The notes under the pieces: model-generated
The model's input: the letters and a program-made list of their open reading frames with translations, nothing else
Told to the model about the DNA's origin: nothing
Databases searched by the model: none
Translations under genes and position numbers: made by a program
NCBI RefSeq assembly: GCF_024662015.1
Contig: NZ_CP102480.1
Span: 2,018,501-2,082,500 of the forward strand
Source: Nisaea acidiphila
GTDB taxonomy: Bacteria; Pseudomonadota; Alphaproteobacteria; Thalassobaculales; Thalassobaculaceae
Reading direction: 5' to 3'
Length of the DNA: 64,000 nucleotides
Part shown: positions 61,693 through 64,000 of the stretch, piece after piece
Numbering within the stretch: the stretch's first letter is position 1
Layout: the number at the start of each line of letters is the position of its first letter

Positions 61693-62964
61693 TCAGTTCA
61701 GCCGCGCCCGGATGCTGTCGTAGGATTCGAGCTGCGAGGTCGGACCCAGAGCCGCCAGGGTCGGAGCAGAAGCGAGCAACCGCTTTGCCGTCCGGCGAAT
61801 TGCCGCTGTGTCCACCGCGTCGACCTTGGCCACCAGTTCCTCGACCGGCACCGGACGGCCGTAGACCAGCATGTGCTGGGCCAGCTGCTCGCAGCGGTTG
61901 GAGGTGCTCTCGCGGCTCATCAGCAGGCCGGAGCGGAGCTGCGTGCGCGCCCGTTCGACCTCCTGCTCGGTGACGTTCCCGGCCACGTCCTTCAACTCGT
62001 CGCAGACCACAGGTACGAGTTCTGCCACATCCTTCTCGCCGGTCCCCGCATAGATCGAGAACATGCCACCGTCGTGATAGGCGGCGCTGAAGGAATAGAC
62101 CGAATAGACGAGGCCGCGCTTCTCGCGCACTTCCTGGAACAGGCGCGAGGACATGCCGCCGCCGAACAGCATGGACAGCACCTGCTGGGCGTAGAAATCC
62201 TCGTCATGGAAGCCCATGCCCTCGAAACCGAGCAGCAGGTGAAGCTGCTCAAGATCCTTCTCGACCCGGCTCTCGCCTCCCTTGTAGACGGCCGCCTCGG
62301 TCTTCGCGCCGGTCTTTGGTGCGAGCTTGCCGAACCCGCGCTCGACTTCTTCGACGACCTTGTCGTGCTCGACATTGCCCGCGGCGGAGAAGACGAGAAT
62401 GTCGCCCGCGTAGTTCCCGCCGATGAAGGACATGACACCGTCACGGCTCATGTCACGAACGATCTCCGAACGTCCCAGAACCGGCCGGCCCATCGCCTGG
62501 TCCGGATAAGCGGTCTCCTGGAAATAGTCGAAGACGATATCGTCCGGCGTATCCGCCGCCTGGCCGATCTCCTGCAGGATCACATGGCGCTCGCGGGTGA
62601 GCTCGGTCTCGTCGAAGGTCGAGTTGGTGAGAATGTCGGAGAGAATGTCGACGCCGAGCGGGACGTCCTCCTTCAGCACCTTCACGTAATAGGCGGTCTG
62701 CTCGCGCGCGGTATAGGCGTTCATGTGGCCGCCGACCGCCTCGATCTCCTCGGCGATCTGCAGCGCGTTGCGCCGCCGCGTACCTTTGAACACCATGTGC
62801 TCCAGGAGATGCGCGACGCCGTTCTCGGCCGCCACCTCGTGCCGGGTCCCGACATTGAGCCAGGCCCCGAGCGAGACGCTCTCGACGCTGGCCATCCGGT
62901 CGGTCACGACCCGGACGCCGTTCGAAAGCTCAGTGATACGCACGCCGTCCTTGGCGTTACTCAT
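61693..62964 (-). CDS. M16-family peptidase, MPP/PqqL-like
   Basis: A 423-residue zinc peptidase without a signal peptide, similar to the mitochondrial processing peptidase beta subunit. The zinc site is GVAHLLEHMVFKGT near residue 55, with the downstream glutamate in ERHVILQEIGQAAD. GGGMSSRLFQEVREKRGLVYSVYSF is the second-domain signature. Its start overlaps the thrC stop by 4 bp (ATGA), so it is translationally coupled to thrC, a common alphaproteobacterial arrangement. Confidence 0.92.
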   Translation of the reverse strand: MSNAKDGVRITELSNGVRVVTDRMASVESVSLGAWLNVGTRHEVAAENGVAHLLEHMVFKGTRRRNALQIAEEIEAVGGHMNAYTAREQTAYYVKVLKEDVPLGVDILSDILTNSTFDETELTRERHVILQEIGQAADTPDDIVFDYFQETAYPDQAMGRPVLGRSEIVRDMSRDGVMSFIGGNYAGDILVFSAAGNVEHDKVVEEVERGFGKLAPKTGAKTEAAVYKGGESRVEKDLEQLHLLLGFEGMGFHDEDFYAQQVLSMLFGGGMSSRLFQEVREKRGLVYSVYSFSAAYHDGGMFSIYAGTGEKDVAELVPVVCDELKDVAGNVTEQEVERARTQLRSGLLMSRESTSNRCEQLAQHMLVYGRPVPVEELVAKVDAVDTAAIRRTAKRLLASAPTLAALGPTSQLESYDSIRARLN

Positions 62965-64000
62965 GCAGCATTCTCCTTGCCGGCCACGATCCCGGCAATA
63001 TGGGAACTGACGATGCCGAAATCATTGGCGAGCACCGTCATCCGCTCCTCGCGCTCCAGCAGGTCGGCGAGCCGCGCCGGAAGCGGCGGACGGATGCCGG
63101 TCGCGGCCTCGACCGCATCCGGGAACTTTGCAGCGTGGGCACAGGCGAGCGAGATCAGCGGCATTTCGGTCCCGATTTCTCCCGACGCGCGGGCCTGGCG
63201 TGCGGCTCCGAGAGAGACGGCGGAATGCGGATCGGTGATCTCGCCGGTCTCCTCATAGACAGCCTTGATGGTCGCTTTCGTCCCCGCCTCGTCCGTGCGG
63301 TAGCCGTCGAACACGGCGCGCGCCTTCTCCAGCATGCCCTGCGAGATGGCGAAACTGCCGCTCTCGCGGAAAGAGGTCAGCACCTCTGTCACGGCGGCGC
63401 CGTCGCGGTCGTAGAGATCGAACAGGAAGCGCTCGAAATTGCTCGAGACCTGGATATCCATGCTCGGGCTGATCGAGGGTTTTACGCCTTCGAGCTTCAT
63501 CTCGCCTGAGGAGAGGAAGCGCGAGAGAATGTCGTTCTGATTGGTCGCCACCACCAGCCGGTCGATCGGCAGGCCCATCTGCTTGGCGGCATAGGCGGCG
63601 AAGATATTGCCGAAATTACCCGTCGGTACGACAAACGAGACCGGCCGCTCGGCCGTCGCGCCGACCGCCAGCGCCGAGGTCACGTAATAGACCACCTGCG
63701 GCAGGATCCGCGCCCAGTTGATCGAGTTCACGGCGGAGAGATTATGCCGGTCGCGGAAATCCGCGTCGTTGAAGAGCGCCTTCACCATGTCCTGGCAGTC
63801 GTCGAAAGTGCCTTCGAGCGCGATGGCATGGACGTTCGGCGCCAGCACCGTGGTCATCTGGTGCTGCTGCACCGGCGAGACCCGGCCCTCCGGGAAGAAA
63901 ATGAAGATCTCGATATTGTCGCGGTCGCGGCAGGCCTCGATCGCGGCGGAGCCGGTATCGCCCGAGGTCGCTCCGACGATGGTCACCTTCTCGCCGCGCT
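62961..64000 (-). CDS. thrC: Threonine synthase (N-terminus outside the window)
   Basis: The frame runs to the window edge, with RGEKVTIVGATSGDTGSAAI as the first visible PLP-fold stretch, so about 100 residues are missing upstream. Later signatures: FVVPTGNFGNIFAAYAAKQMG (glycine loop) and ATNQNDILSRFLSSG. Converts O-phosphohomoserine to threonine. Its stop overlaps the start of the M16 gene downstream. An in-frame GTG at 63986 is not the start. Confidence 0.93.
   Translation of the reverse strand, partial: RGEKVTIVGATSGDTGSAAIEACRDRDNIEIFIFFPEGRVSPVQQHQMTTVLAPNVHAIALEGTFDDCQDMVKALFNDADFRDRHNLSAVNSINWARILPQVVYYVTSALAVGATAERPVSFVVPTGNFGNIFAAYAAKQMGLPIDRLVVATNQNDILSRFLSSGEMKLEGVKPSISPSMDIQVSSNFERFLFDLYDRDGAAVTEVLTSFRESGSFAISQGMLEKARAVFDGYRTDEAGTKATIKAVYEETGEITDPHSAVSLGAARQARASGEIGTEMPLISLACAHAAKFPDAVEAATGIRPPLPARLADLLEREERMTVLANDFGIVSSHIAGIVAGKENAA

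Overview
The window reads as ordinary chromosome of a GC-rich alphaproteobacterium, most plausibly a free-living, probably marine or aquatic member of the Rhodospirillales-type lineages. The clues are the gene order ribF-ileS-lspA-DUF3035-M16-M16, the argD-argF-hslO order, two PAS_5-type proteins, a receiver protein with a GPDRRR tail and the MPP-like M16 peptidase next to thrC. This placement is inference from gene content. I saw no rRNA, tRNA, CRISPR array, transposase or integrase.

Layout. 1-3.2 kb: nudC (5' end outside the window), phhB and a small zinc peptidase, then a compact five-gene operon that looks nitric-oxide responsive: group III truncated hemoglobin, two tiny membrane proteins, a YeaR-like DUF1971 protein and an NsrR-type Rrf2 repressor. 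A promoter with an NsrR-like site precedes it. 3.2-16.6 kb: a mostly minus-strand housekeeping block (GNAT, mutL, pgi, two periplasmic M16 proteins, a DUF3035 lipoprotein, lspA, ileS, ribF, MaoC hydratase), interrupted by an inverted orphan metal-type binding protein. 16.7-23.2 kb: catabolic and stress genes (hydratase, PAS_5, amidase, Ldh2-type dehydrogenase, GNAT, MscS channel, a DegP-like protein without its catalytic triad). 23.4-26.1 kb: five poorly characterised genes, including an HPt-like protein without its histidine and a receiver protein without its aspartate. 26.3-36.5 kb: metabolic genes, a Lon-like AAA protease, a FemAB-like GNAT, a threonate-dehydrogenase-like gene with an SDR, ICMT and an AbrB permease. 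36.5-39.6 kb: an exact FNR/FixK-type box, motA, motB and a degenerate EAL protein. 39.7-49.5 kb: acyl-CoA dehydrogenase, peroxiredoxin, acs, recX, an orphan ABC-2 permease, a Stf0 sulfotransferase, a long dCTP deaminase, a DUF2235 hydrolase and small unknowns. 49.5-54.1 kb: argD (with a terminator hairpin in its leader), argF, hslO, a lipoprotein and a second Prx5. 54.2-64 kb: a DsbD/ScsB-type reductase, YqgE, a HigBA-like toxin-antitoxin pair, an M20 hydrolase, LysR, an AEC carrier, RimJ-type GNAT, an M16 peptidase and thrC (its N-terminus outside the window).

Themes. Redox and nitrosative defence recur: the NsrR operon, two Prx5 enzymes, Hsp33, the DsbD-like reductase and ChaC. Pseudo-enzymes also recur: an inactive M16 partner, a DegP-like protein, receiver and HPt proteins, an EAL protein and an SDR lacking its usual tyrosine. 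The most promising under-described units are the NO-responsive operon with its two small membrane proteins, the phosphorylation-dead receiver/HPt pair, and the motAB-EAL cluster behind an FNR-type box. Functions are read from motifs and context; no database search was possible.
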